Shown here in pieces: positions 11,461-20,430 of a stretch of DNA of 64,000 nt. Below the pieces are notes generated by a model, which worked only from the letters and a program-made list of their open reading frames with translations, was not told the origin of the DNA and did no database searches. The translations under genes and the position numbers were made by a program. The stretch spans positions 1-64,000 of the forward strand of contig JACEFZ010003502.1 of assembly GCA_014155875.1 (NCBI GenBank), given 5' to 3'. The DNA is from Cepaea nemoralis. Taxonomy: Eukaryota > Mollusca > Gastropoda > Stylommatophora > Helicidae. Every line of letters starts with the position of its first letter. The stretch's first letter is position 1.

Positions 11461-11468
11461 ACTCTCCC

Positions 11469-11700
11469 TTATCCAAATCACACTTATGCAAATCAGCTTA
11501 ACTATCTGAGACTTGTAAGAAATGATGGTATCAGACAGACAGTGAGATCAACACCTTGTATCACATTTATCGAAAGGCAGAAAATCAAATGGATCAGCCA
11601 TCTCATTAGAATGCAGCACCATCAACTACCAGTTCTGGGTTTGAGTGTTTCAATTACCCCTAGTGCTATGCCTATGGTATTGCAGCTACTGATAGTGTCA
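11469..11700 (+). mobile_element. LINE fragment, part 2
   Basis: It continues the LINE of 7185-7240. The frame at 11542 reads MRSTPCITFIERQKIKWISH, matching the C-terminal region at 4600-4680. It was separated from part 1 by element E3. Confidence 0.7.
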
Positions 11701-12440
11701 CTGAGCCACAAGCTTGAAGAAACAGTTGAACACAATTCACTGTATCATTCCATATGAACTATCAATTCCTGGTAATAAAAAGATATGTGTGAGACCATAA
11801 GATAAGACAAGTCATTGCATAGGAACCTAATGGTACCTGTCATCAAAAACATAATTATTACAGTATACGCATAGAAATTAATTTGTTATCCATATTTACA
11901 ACAAACAAACGCCTGCCCCGGATCATGAACCTGATGAAAACATTTTGTTAAATAAGCTAATGATGATAAACAGCATAATGATGTAACGCTTGATAATGAC
12001 AAAAAAATTTTAAAAAACTAATATAGAATATGAATTCATCATTGTTGTAAGCAGAGAAAATGAATATTACACTCTTCCCAAAACAAGGGAGCACAGCCAG
12101 TTATAACACAAGACGTAAACATTACAACCACTTGGTGAGCTACACAGGACACCCTGCTGAGGACAGCTGTTGAATAGACTGAACACGTAACACACAAACT
12201 AAACTGCCTTTATTTACGTACTTAATCTTTATACCTGCTGTGATTATATCTACAGAATGTTACCAATATGGTACAACATATGTGCAAGCCAGGAAATTTC
12301 TCCATACACATGCAAATCAATTATCAGACATGGATGAATCAAACATAGGACATACTTGATAACAAGATCAAGTAACAAATGTTAAGCAGGCCTTTTGTTG
12401 CCTTGTAACTTCTTAGTGTGGGGTGGTAGTTTTTTGTGTT
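11701..12440. other. Non-coding stretch upstream of gene A
   Basis: No ORF, RNA gene or repeat was recognised in this AT-rich stretch. Confidence 0.4.
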
Positions 12441-12449
12441 TTGTTTTTG

Positions 12450-12640
12450 CACTCTGCTGTGAACTCAAATGTTGTCCATACACACAACTTCTAGTAGCAC
12501 TGGACTGAATTTTGCGTGTGGATTAGCTTTCTATATTACCAGTGTCACTCACAATCAGGAGAACCAACTCCAAGAAGTCAACAGTTTAGTCCAACTGACC
12601 GGTGTATGAGGTTGAATTCCCTATCTCAGTATTAGCACAC
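12450..12640 (+). repeat. Old interspersed repeat G, uninterrupted copy
   Basis: It contains ggactgaattttgcgtgtgg followed directly by attagctttctatattacca and gtgtcactcacaatcag. It supplies the empty-site comparison for the LINE insertion at 1003-1794. Confidence 0.65.
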
Positions 12641-12780
12641 CGCATTAGTTGCTGACAGGTTAATTCTAGCAATATTTGTCACCTCAGAGATATTTACATT
12701 TTCAGTTTACAGCATCTCTAACTCTTTAGGCTAATCTGTTGGTTGGAGTTGGGCCAGTGCCTCTCCATCTTTTTTTCTAA

Positions 12781-12802
12781 CCCCCTCCCCCCCCCCCCCC
12801 CC

Positions 12803-12867
<65 letters not shown>
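12781..12867 (+). repeat. Poly-C / (CT)n microsatellite
   Basis: About 27 consecutive C (12787-12813) are followed by about 27 CT dinucleotides. The Arg-Glu and Gly-rich frames across it on the minus strand are artefacts of the microsatellite. Confidence 0.97.
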
Positions 12868-12872
<5 letters not shown>

Positions 12873-13711
12873 ATACCAAGGTATATCTTACATTGTTTTG
12901 ACCCAAATCGGCACACTGCCTTGCATTGTGTACATGTTTACCCCTGTTATCTCTTTGTACACCATTATAATTACTTAATCCTATCTCTTCTGTTTGTGGG
13001 GTTTATATTATATGACACAGGGGAATCTTATCCTCTTCTTCATCACACTTCTCTGGGTCAGCAAATGGGAATCTGGACAGATACACTGAATTCCCATTGT
13101 TTCTCCCCAGCCTGAGTTTAATTACATAATCATTATGTTCATCTGTACATTTGCCCATTACCCCTGCCCACGCTATGTGTTCTTTTCACCCACACATTTG
13201 ATAAACAGCTTTGTCTTATAACATGGCTACTGTGTCATCATCTGTAGATTTTTGCCACCTCAAAGTATTAGGTGTCAGTGCTGGCAAAACATTAGCTCTT
13301 ATAATACAAGAAGCCTCATTATTAGAACGATACACACTTTTCAAATACCAAGCTTTCACTCACATTCCCTTCCTAAACAAATGTCAGTGACAAAATAACC
13401 AACGGTATATTGGTAAAATATTTAAATATGATTTCAGCACATTAGTATTTATGTATATGTTTATAAATATAGTTTCAAAATATTGGTATGCATATATTTA
13501 TAAATATAATTTCAGCATAATAGAATGTATGTGTATATTTTATTATTTATAAATATAATTTCAGCATATTAGTATGTATGTATACATTTATAACAGTAAT
13601 ATTGCTTGCTCGTAAAATTATACTTTATAATCGTTGCATCTGTTCATTATTTCTTGCAGTTTATTAAAATACTTAATCAATAACAGTTTTTGTTTACTTT
13701 TTATGTCACTC

Positions 13712-13717
13712 TAGGAG
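13712..13717 (+). promoter_or_regulatory. Candidate splice acceptor of gene A (NAGNAG)
   Basis: A pyrimidine-rich tract (ttttgtttactttttatgtcact) ends in TAGGAG, giving two possible AG acceptors (13714 and 13717) three bases apart. The exon then begins atttcaagaccacagaaa. The paralogue has atttcaagatcacagaaa after an AG at 41331-41332, so the acceptor position is conserved. Confidence 0.6.
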
Positions 13718-13737
13718 ATTTCAAGACCACAGAAAAC

Positions 13738-14853
13738 ATGAACCCATTGTTTGATCTGATTGAACGAGGTGCTTACGAACAGGCCCTGACACTTCTGACG
13801 GGAGATCATCTTTTCTCTCAAGATGAGCTAAATGAAAGCCTTATGTCAGCATGCCAACACAAGCACACACTTATTGTACAGATGCTTGTTCAGCAAGGGT
13901 CAAATGTCAATTACCAAGATACAAATGGAAACACGCCATTGTTAATTTCTGTAAAAAGGAATGCCAAGGACATTGTTCAATTTCTTCTGACAAACAGGGC
14001 AGATGTCAACACTTGTAACTCTGTAGGTGATTCAGCTTTGATTCTTTCCCTTTACTCGGGATCAACAGAAATAACAGAGATTCTGCTGAAGCAAAAAGGA
14101 CTAAACATTGAACATCAAAACCAAGGTGGATACACAGCCATTATGAAAGCTGCTGAGGTCAAGAATGTTGATGCACTTAAAATATTGCTGGATGGATACT
14201 TTAATGTTAAAACAACTTCAGGTGACCCTGTAAAGGAATGTAGAACACATCTTATGAATGAAAAAAGAACACATGAACTTATAAGTGAACATCAAACATA
14301 TGAACTTATAAGTGAACATCAAACATATGAACTTATAAATGGACATAAAACACATGACGGAGTTTCTGTGGCGAAGTGGTCAAGCCATCTGACTAGGGCT
14401 CCGAAGATTGTGGGCTCGATTTCGGGCCATGTCCTTCAGTTCATGAGTGCATTTTTTCGGAGACTCCTAGGGTCATCGCTGGAGCTACAGAATTTGTGCT
14501 TTGTGCGATGCTTTCAGCAGCCCGCACTGCGGAAAGAGACTCGGCAATGTGGGATAAAACCCGGTGCAGTGAAGTCGCCCCTGTCGTCTTTTAAGCGACT
14601 TCTTTATAATACACATGAAGTTATAAATGAACATAAACCACATGATCTTAATAATGAACATAAAACACATGAATTAATCTCAACACTAAGGGAGACAGTA
14701 AACTGCAGAGGAGAAAATGTTCATCAAATTGCTGAAAGGTGTAGAATTGGAAGTGTTTTTCAACTATTACAAGAGCGAGGAATCACCAAAATATCCCCCT
14801 TAGATCTCTGGACATGTCCGGAGTGCAACGAAGATACCCCAACTGATAACTGA
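13738..14853 (+). CDS. Gene A, 5' part: ankyrin-repeat protein (interrupted)
   Basis: The likely start MNPLFDLIERG has A at -3. The upstream in-frame residues probably lie beyond a splice acceptor. Ankyrin repeats are clear, for example NGNTPLLISVKRNAKDIVQF and GGYTAIMKAAEVKNVDALKI. A last repeat, NCRGENVHQIAERCRIGSVF, is followed by LLQERG. Between them lie 9-residue in-frame repeats (YELISEHQT type, 14262-14357 and 14611-14690) split by a SINE of 87 in-frame codons. The natural sequence ends at ...ITKISPL. The following DLWTCPECNEDTPTDN and its stop come from a LINE 3' end. Ankyrin repeats bind protein partners, so this would be the N-terminal substrate-binding part of the adaptor completed by 14886-17081. 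The frame is 484 nt to a possible donor at 14221. Confidence 0.75.
   Translation: MNPLFDLIERGAYEQALTLLTGDHLFSQDELNESLMSACQHKHTLIVQMLVQQGSNVNYQDTNGNTPLLISVKRNAKDIVQFLLTNRADVNTCNSVGDSALILSLYSGSTEITEILLKQKGLNIEHQNQGGYTAIMKAAEVKNVDALKILLDGYFNVKTTSGDPVKECRTHLMNEKRTHELISEHQTYELISEHQTYELINGHKTHDGVSVAKWSSHLTRAPKIVGSISGHVLQFMSAFFRRLLGSSLELQNLCFVRCFQQPALRKETRQCGIKPGAVKSPLSSFKRLLYNTHEVINEHKPHDLNNEHKTHELISTLRETVNCRGENVHQIAERCRIGSVFQLLQERGITKISPLDLWTCPECNEDTPTDN
14262..14690 (+). repeat. 27-bp in-frame tandem repeats, interrupted by a SINE
   Basis: The unit acttataagtgaacatcaaa + catatga occurs about three times before the SINE, with two more diverged units after it (cataaaccacatgatctt, cataaaacacatga). 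Because the unit is 9 codons, the frame stays open. Confidence 0.8.
14358..14610 (+). mobile_element. tRNA-derived SINE S1, in coding sequence of gene A
   Basis: It is bounded by acacatga at 14350-14357 and 14611-14618. The A-box tggcgaagtgg and B-box-like gctcgatttcggg are visible. The body (cggagactcctagggtcatc..., gctggagctacag) is shared with the copy at 35684-35922 and the fragment at 31650-31713. Insert plus duplication is 261 bp, exactly 87 codons, and has no stop in the ankyrin frame. Confidence 0.85.
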
Positions 14854-14866
14854 TAACTGATAACTG
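14805..14866 (+). mobile_element. 62-bp LINE 3' end, inserted in gene A (12-bp TSD)
   Basis: The 12-bp atcccccttaga occurs at 14793-14804 and 14867-14878. The 62 bp between them encode LWTCPECN, like the RNase-H LINE C-terminus RLWECPECCDVGS (1090-1060 minus). They end in three copies of aactgata, a LINE-type tandem tail. Removing insert plus one duplication (74 bp) restores one frame reading ...ISPLELAMRSND. The insertion therefore causes the frameshift and stop. Confidence 0.85.
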
Positions 14867-14885
14867 ATCCCCCTTAGAGCTTGCA

Positions 14886-17081
14886 ATGAGAAGCAATGAT
14901 ATAAAATCATTTCATATCTTCTTAGACTCTGATTTCTTGCATGCAACTGAGAGGAAGAAATATCTGGATGTATTATTTTTAAAATTGTTCCTAGCAGGCA
15001 GTGACTTTGGTGTTATAGTTTTCAAGGAAAATGAGATTGCAATGATGAAAGCTCTGCTGGAACATGGGGTGGATGTGAACACAACTTGGCTTGATAATAT
15101 TCCTCTCTTTGACAGAGAACTAGCTAGGGTATGTAGTTTTGATGAAAGGCCGTTCAGAATCGATTCAATACAAAGATCATATTGCTATATGGGACGACCA
15201 GATCCAATACAAATTGCTGCAAAGAGTGGTTGTCTTAAAGTTCTTCAACTGTTACTGTCACATAAAGTCAATGTGAACAAATACAAGTTTTTTGTCTCCC
15301 CACTTCACATTGCTCTCAGTCACGGTCATACAGAGTGTGCTAAACTCTTAATCCAGCATGGAGTACATATAGACTTTTATGAAGTTCTTCGTTTAGCAGT
15401 TGACCAGCAAGAGCCAAAATATTTGTGCTTTTTTATTGAAAATTATAGAAATTTTATAATTAAAGATATGAAGGGAACTGTTAAACTTGAAATTCTTTTT
15501 CTGCAGTCGGTCAGGTTGGGCTGCCTAGAGATTATTGGTCAGATTCTTGATTTAGGAGCTGACATCAATGGTGTAGTGGGTTCTGACAGGTGTCCTTTGG
15601 CACAATCTAACAATGGAGATGTTGCAAAGTATCTGATTGATAGGGGCGCAGATGTAAATCATATCATATGTCAAAGCGATTTCAGTCAAACACCTCTGAT
15701 AAGCATTTTATTACACATGAACGGAATAAAATATTCTCTGTTTGAAATTTGTTTCATAGAAGTTATTCAAGTGCTGCTGGAAAATGGTGCTTCTGCAAAT
15801 GATAGCTTCTTTAATGGGTACACTGCACTTATGTTGGCAGCAATGAAAGAAGGAAGTATGAGTGTGATGCAGCTTCTCTTGAATCATGGAGCTGGACTTT
15901 GTGAGAGGGATAGGCAAGGTAACACAGCACTTATGCATGCGGCCCGTGCAGGTTGTGTTAGGAATGTATCATTTCTACTCCAGTGTGGCAAAGATAGAAA
16001 GGAATTATTAAATGCACAGAATGATAAAGGATTAACAGCTCTCATGTGTGCAATGATATCAAGTAATCAAACAATAATTAAAGAGTTGATAGATCAGGGT
16101 GCAGATGTACATATCAAAGATACTGATGGAAATACATGTTTATTATACCTACTGACCACACCAACAGAAGGTGAAGGTTACGTGCTGAAATATCTGATCC
16201 AGGCTGGATGTGATGTCAACCATCAAAACAATCATGGCCTCTCACCTTTGATGGTAGCTGCTAGGAAATGTTGTAAAAATATGATGTCTGTACTCCTCAA
16301 GTCAGGAGCAGAAATTAATGCTGTCAGTAAAACAGATAACACAATAACAGCACTGACACATATTTCACATCGACCACATCTTGATCGTGATTATTTTGAC
16401 TGCGTGGAATATCTGCTTGATGGAGGGGCCAACACATCGTATCTAGCTGCACCTACTTTACACAACATGATAGTTGCTGGTCAGTTACATCTTCTTCCAA
16501 AGCTCATCAGATGTGGATTAGGACCTGCCAATGTTTTAGTGAGTGATGTGCATTCATTTAATAAAGCCAATAATATGAATTTATATGGGGAACTTTCATT
16601 TATTAAGTTAGATAAGATAACATCCCATTGCTCACCACTATGTACATCTCTGTTTGTTGGGAATAGTGCACTAGCTCGCTTCTTTGTTGAAAATCTGTTT
16701 CTGACTACTTCTGATGTGTATTTGCTGGGGCGCAACAAATTGATGAGAAGTCATCTTGCAAAGAACAATTACAAGGAATGCCTTGATATCCTGTCTGAGA
16801 TAACAACACAGCCAATGACCTTATTTAATCTGTCTTTTCTGGCGGTGTCAACAGCTGTAGGGGCAACCCCAGGTCGTGAGACTATGGTGAACAAGTTGCC
16901 AATACCACAGATTATCAAAGACAAACTTTTGTTTAAGAAACTGGAGGTAGCATTGACTTTGCTAGAAGAAATTACACATGTGTTGCCGAGGAGACCCAGG
17001 ATTTCTTATGTCGGTTATTTTAACCTATTTAAACCCATACGGCTCCTGGATATTAACACTTTAACAACATACCGGAATTAA
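14886..17081 (+). CDS. Gene A, 3' part: ankyrin repeats plus SOCS-box-like C-terminus
   Basis: The 731-codon frame is open from 14868, and coding similarity begins at SPLELAMRSND, so the Met at 14886 need not be a real start. About a dozen ankyrin-like repeats are visible, for example FVSPLHIALSHGHTECAKLL, NGYTALMLAAMKEGSMSVMQ, QGNTALMHAARAGCVRNVSF and HGLSPLMVAARKC. The C-terminus (16812-16943) reads TLFNLSFLAVSTAVG, then NKLPIPQIIKDKLLF. This fits a SOCS box: a BC-box TLxxxCxxxV with Ser for Cys, and an LPxP Cul5 box. Ankyrin-SOCS proteins recruit Elongin B/C and Cullin 5 to ubiquitylate bound targets. The paralogue 41447-43345 aligns from DPIQIA to LFKKL. The 40 residues after LFKKL are unlike the paralogue. 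A donor-like GAG|GTAGCA occurs at 16946. Confidence 0.8.
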   Translation: MRSNDIKSFHIFLDSDFLHATERKKYLDVLFLKLFLAGSDFGVIVFKENEIAMMKALLEHGVDVNTTWLDNIPLFDRELARVCSFDERPFRIDSIQRSYCYMGRPDPIQIAAKSGCLKVLQLLLSHKVNVNKYKFFVSPLHIALSHGHTECAKLLIQHGVHIDFYEVLRLAVDQQEPKYLCFFIENYRNFIIKDMKGTVKLEILFLQSVRLGCLEIIGQILDLGADINGVVGSDRCPLAQSNNGDVAKYLIDRGADVNHIICQSDFSQTPLISILLHMNGIKYSLFEICFIEVIQVLLENGASANDSFFNGYTALMLAAMKEGSMSVMQLLLNHGAGLCERDRQGNTALMHAARAGCVRNVSFLLQCGKDRKELLNAQNDKGLTALMCAMISSNQTIIKELIDQGADVHIKDTDGNTCLLYLLTTPTEGEGYVLKYLIQAGCDVNHQNNHGLSPLMVAARKCCKNMMSVLLKSGAEINAVSKTDNTITALTHISHRPHLDRDYFDCVEYLLDGGANTSYLAAPTLHNMIVAGQLHLLPKLIRCGLGPANVLVSDVHSFNKANNMNLYGELSFIKLDKITSHCSPLCTSLFVGNSALARFFVENLFLTTSDVYLLGRNKLMRSHLAKNNYKECLDILSEITTQPMTLFNLSFLAVSTAVGATPGRETMVNKLPIPQIIKDKLLFKKLEVALTLLEEITHVLPRRPRISYVGYFNLFKPIRLLDINTLTTYRN
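16812..16943 (+). other. SOCS-box-like domain of gene A
   Basis: PMTLFNLSFLAVSTAVG is followed about ten residues later by NKLPIP and IKDKLLFKK. SOCS boxes have [APST]Lxxx Cxxx[AILV], then LPxP and a hydrophobic end. Only the Cys is substituted. The same architecture in gene B shows it is conserved between the paralogues. Confidence 0.6.
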
Positions 17082-17660
17082 TACTTTCAGTACTTTGACT
17101 TTGACTATTATGATGATGATGTAAACAGTTAATGATAACAAACAATCCTGTTGTGCTTAATCAGCGATCTCTTTAATTGATTTGATAAACTACATGAAAT
17201 ATGTGTGTAGAATTTACTATTTCTATTAATAATATAGTGACTAGGCTTGTCTGCCAGCCTAATGGTCATGGAGATTACAACACTTTCACAAGACACATGA
17301 ATTCCAACTATGAAAATGAATATGACTGATTATAACTTATATTTTTAAATAGTGATTAAATATTTTGATAAAGTTGTTGAATGGTATGAGTTTGTAAATT
17401 TTGTTTTCCAATACATTTACACCTACATTATCTGTGTATTCAAACACACACATGAGTATTTTCAACTCTTGCATTCAATATATGTAAGCAGTATGATTAA
17501 TTCATGCTGCAGGCTTTTACACGAGTTATTTGTATCTTTCCAATGAGAATTACTGATAACATTGCATTAATAAAAAACAGAATTTTACAATTTGCTGTGT
17601 GTGATTGGTTGAGTGGATGTGGATACTATGGAAGACTGAGATTTATCCCTCATATCTGAT
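17082..17660 (+). promoter_or_regulatory. Gene A 3' flank with polyadenylation signal
   Basis: AT-rich sequence after the stop, without ORFs of note. AATAAA at 17569-17574 is the best candidate polyadenylation signal, and ATTAAA at about 17355 is a weaker one. Confidence 0.4.
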
Positions 17661-17661
17661 G

Positions 17662-18105
17662 CATGTCAGTTGCAATGAGAAATAGTGTTGAAGTGCTACA
17701 TAGAACCTGTACTTTTTTATGGGTGTGAACAATGAGCAGACAAGCTGAAAAACATCTAATAGCAGTGAAAATGTGGTTTGTGAGGCAAATGCAAAGAATA
17801 TCATGGACAGACAGAAAAACCAATGACCAAGTCCTACAAAAAAACAAATGAAAATCATAAACTGATTAGAGAAATTAGCAATTTTTGGGGCAAATTATGC
17901 GAAGAAATAAACTGGAGAATTTGGTGACAGCTTGCAAGATTGAGGGGAAAAGAACAAGGGGAGGGCATAGGAGTAAATACCTGGATGGCTTGGTCACATG
18001 GTATAGTCAAGACATGAACACATAGCTGATCCACGACTCTGGTGATCATGTGAGATTGTGAAACATGGGCGCCCACGCTTAATGGCATGGCACATGATGA
18101 TGATG
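17662..18105 (+). mobile_element. RTE-like LINE 3' end with (GAT)n tail
   Basis: The nucleotide sequence parallels the 3' end of the 54742 element (cctgtacttttttatgggtg, ttggtgacagcttgcaagat, ctgatccacgactctggtga) and ends in gatgatgatgg. It is 5'-truncated and full of stops. Confidence 0.75.
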
Positions 18106-18633
18106 GTCTTATGCATTGGTATTAAGGTCATGAAAGCTCTGAAAGAGGTTAAACTGGTCGGAATGAAGTTGTTTAGAGACTATTTTTTCCTAACTTTATA
18201 CCAAAGTACTGTAGATGGCCTTTCCTTCCTCACTTTCCAAAAATTTGACCTGTGTTCAGTTTGGTTGGTGTTTTCAAAAACTTATTTTTCTGGCTTTTAG
18301 CACACTAAATTTATTTGCACTCCTGTTTTGCTGGCATATGTTTTTAAAAGTCAGAAACACTCTGCTGATTTTACCAAAGGAATTAAGGTCAAGAAACATA
18401 CAATAAATTGTTAAATATCAGGGCTGCATATTTTAAGCCAACTCAACATGCTTTCTTTCCCTGTGAAAAACCTTATATTTCTCAGTGATTTGCTTGTGGA
18501 AATTATGTTTACTCCTTTGGTGAAGTGGAAACAGCTACACAATTCTTTCACTTTAGCTGAATTAGTCCAGTCAAAATTTGATATGCAATTCAAAGCAAGA
18601 CTGGTTAAAGGATTAGTGGCATGCTAATTCAGT
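18106..18633. other. Non-coding stretch, no gene recognised
   Basis: Short frames only, with no recognised repeat or domain. Confidence 0.35.
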
Positions 18634-18646
18634 CTGAGAAATGAAT

Positions 18647-18884
18647 CTTCTTCTTCTTCTTCAGCGTTCCGAGCCATTGAGGTTCTTTGCTGCAAATACA
18701 ATCCGTCTCCATTCAGTCTCTCTGGTGGACCTTCTCTTGCCAGTCGTTGATTCCAAGTGCTTGTAGGTCTGTAAATGTATTAACTCTCCACCGCCTTCTT
18801 GGTCTACCTCGGGGTCTACGGTCATTTATTTCCTGAGTGTAAGCGAGTTTTGTTTCCCTATTATCTTCCATTCTTTCTATATGC
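18647..18884 (-). mobile_element. 5'-truncated LINE with (GAA)n tail, 13-bp TSD
   Basis: A perfect duplication, ctgagaaatgaat, lies at 18634-18646 and 18885-18897. The minus strand reads IERMEDNRETKLAYTQEIND and RRPRGRPRRRW, an RTE-type C-terminus. It ends in GAA repeats at 18647-18662. The same subfamily is inserted in the mariner at 28214-28719. Confidence 0.9.
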
Positions 18885-19142
18885 CTGAGAAATGAATGAA
18901 CATGAAATATAAGTGGAAAGCTCAATGAAAGAAAAGAAACAAACAGACACAGGCGTACATTTTGACGAGTCTTGATCCATGAACTAATCAAAGGCACACA
19001 AATAATACTTAGCTAGAAAACTGAAATATCACAATCACATATTTCAATATTAACATAAACAAAAATACCTTTAGAATATATTTATTTGTGGTTCTTTCAC
19101 TTGTCTAGCTAAGTACTCTTGTTCTTTCTTGTCCCTTGATAA

Positions 19143-19350
19143 AAGAGTGTTGAGGTGCTACATAGAACCTGTACTTTTATATGGATGTGAAGCTTGGACA
19201 AAGAGCAGTCAGGTCTGGAAAAAACATCCGGATGACCTTTAGAAATGCGGTTTACCGAGGGGAAAATGCAAAGAATATACCACGGGCAGCCAGGAAAGAC
19301 CAATGAACAGGTCCTTCTAGAAACAAACGAAGATCGTAAACTGATTAGAG
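19143..19350 (+). mobile_element. RTE-like LINE 3' part, before hAT MITE
   Basis: It contains agaacctgtacttttatatg, gaccaatgaacaggtccttc and gatcgtaaactgattagag, all shared with other RTE copies. It is interrupted at 19350 by a hAT element and resumes at 20184. Confidence 0.75.
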
Positions 19351-20183
19351 CAGTGTTTCGCAACCTTTTTTGTGCTATGCCCCACCTAAGCCTTTCTAAA
19401 ATTCTTATGCCCTCCCACTCCCCCCCCCCCCCCCCCCCCCCAGCATATGCATCAATTTTAATATTCAAAAATTGAAATGTTCACTAAAGAAACTTAAATT
19501 GTTTTTTTTTTAGAAAGGCCCACGGTTCCCAGAGGGTCCAGAGCCCCTTCCTCTCTCCCCTCCCCCCCCCCCCCCCACCCCCACCCTGTGTGTCGGTTAC
19601 GTAGGGTGAATTTTTTTTTTCTTTTGGGTTTGGCGGTTACCCCAGACAAGCTGGTTCTCCCGCCTCCCTCTCTTTTGTGTGGACCCTTAGTCTCACTGTG
19701 AGCTATTGCCCACAGTGGTCCACCAGGCCCACATCTAAGGTGAAGATATGTGATGGGTTTTTATTTGATCATCCCGGCCCCCGACCAGACCAAGCGCACT
19801 ACTGGGGGGAGAGCAGCAAATGCACCCGATCCTAGCCAAAGGACCAATAGGTTTTAGGAAGAAATCACTAGGAAATTATTGAGCAAACACAGTAAGTAAA
19901 TTTTCAAAACATATAATGGAGAACTGAAATTCAAGTACAAAATAATTTTAATGAAAGATTTTTCTATATTATTTTAATTATTAGTAATTATTTAAATTTA
20001 GTGAGATCCTTGCGCTTGATGCTTTCTGCAAAGACATTTTATGTCAGGTTCCAATTTAGTTAACTTCAGTCTCAAGTCTCCCCGTTTTGTTATATCCAGC
20101 CGATTTCTTCCATTTTCGAATTGCCCCCTTTAACAATCGATTTGCCCCCCTGTGGGGCGTGGGCCCCACGTTGGGAAACACTG
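19351..20183. mobile_element. Non-autonomous hAT element, 8-bp TSD
   Basis: The ends are cagtgtttcgcaacc (19351-19365) and cgttgggaaacactg (20169-20183). The flanking duplication gattagag/gattagaa has 7 of 8 bases identical. The interior holds poly-C runs (19420-19441, 19561-19576) and a segment with cgcctccctctcttttgtgt. No transposase ORF was found. It lies inside an RTE fragment. Confidence 0.9.
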
Positions 20184-20430
20184 GATTAGAAAATTAGACG
20201 CAGACAGTCAACATTTTTTGGGCATGTTATGAGAAGAAATGGATTGGAGAACTTAGTGACAACTGGTAAGATCGAAGGGAACAGACCAAGAGGAAGACCT
20301 AGAAGCAAATACCTGGATGGCATGGTCGAGACAGGAACACGGAGCTGATCCACGACTCTGGTGATCGAGTGAGTTGGCAAAACATGACCGCCCACGCTTT
20401 CCAGCATGGCACATGATGGATGGATGGATA
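20184..20430 (+). mobile_element. RTE-like LINE 3' end with (GATG)n tail
   Basis: It continues the copy from 19143: gcatgttatgagaagaaatg, acttagtgacaactggtaag and agctgatccacgactctggt. It ends in gatggatggatgga, directly against the palindromic MITE at 20431. Confidence 0.75.

Larger units (their letters stand above)
7241..11468 (-). mobile_element. MULE/Rehavkus-like element E3 with internal satellite, 9-bp TSD
   Basis: A 4228-bp insertion is bracketed by ttatccaaa and splits a LINE copy whose uninterrupted relative is at 4440-4520. The left edge cgaagtgactattcat and the right edge ...aaactctccc match the edges of the 182-bp element at 29386-29567, which also has a 9-bp duplication. They also match the element at 59515-61170. 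Inside are a ctggtcacgtga motif block (7306-7340), a tRNA-like segment (7398-7470) and the 34-bp array. No transposase ORF was found, so it is non-autonomous. A 9-bp duplication and tandem-repeat-rich ends fit the Mutator/Rehavkus group; that superfamily assignment is inference. Confidence 0.7.
14222..14877 (+). other. Hypothetical intron of gene A (would remove SINE and LINE)
   Basis: The donor CAG|GTGACC (exon end 14221) and the acceptor tcccccttag (AG at 14876-14877) join in phase: the exon ends with one base, g, and the next exon supplies ag, giving GAG CTT GCA ATG in the frame of the 3' ORF. Four CTGAT branch-point-like motifs lie 10-40 nt before the acceptor, supplied by the LINE tail. 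The splice would skip one ankyrin repeat. It is a prediction from sequence only. Confidence 0.3.

Noticed and set aside
12718..12916. Arg-Glu and Gly-rich small proteins
   Set aside because: They are translations of the (CT)n and poly-C microsatellite.
14358..14853. A novel C-terminal domain of the 387-codon ankyrin ORF
   Set aside because: The segment is SINE sequence followed, after one genuine ankyrin repeat, by a LINE C-terminus. The residues are transposon-derived.
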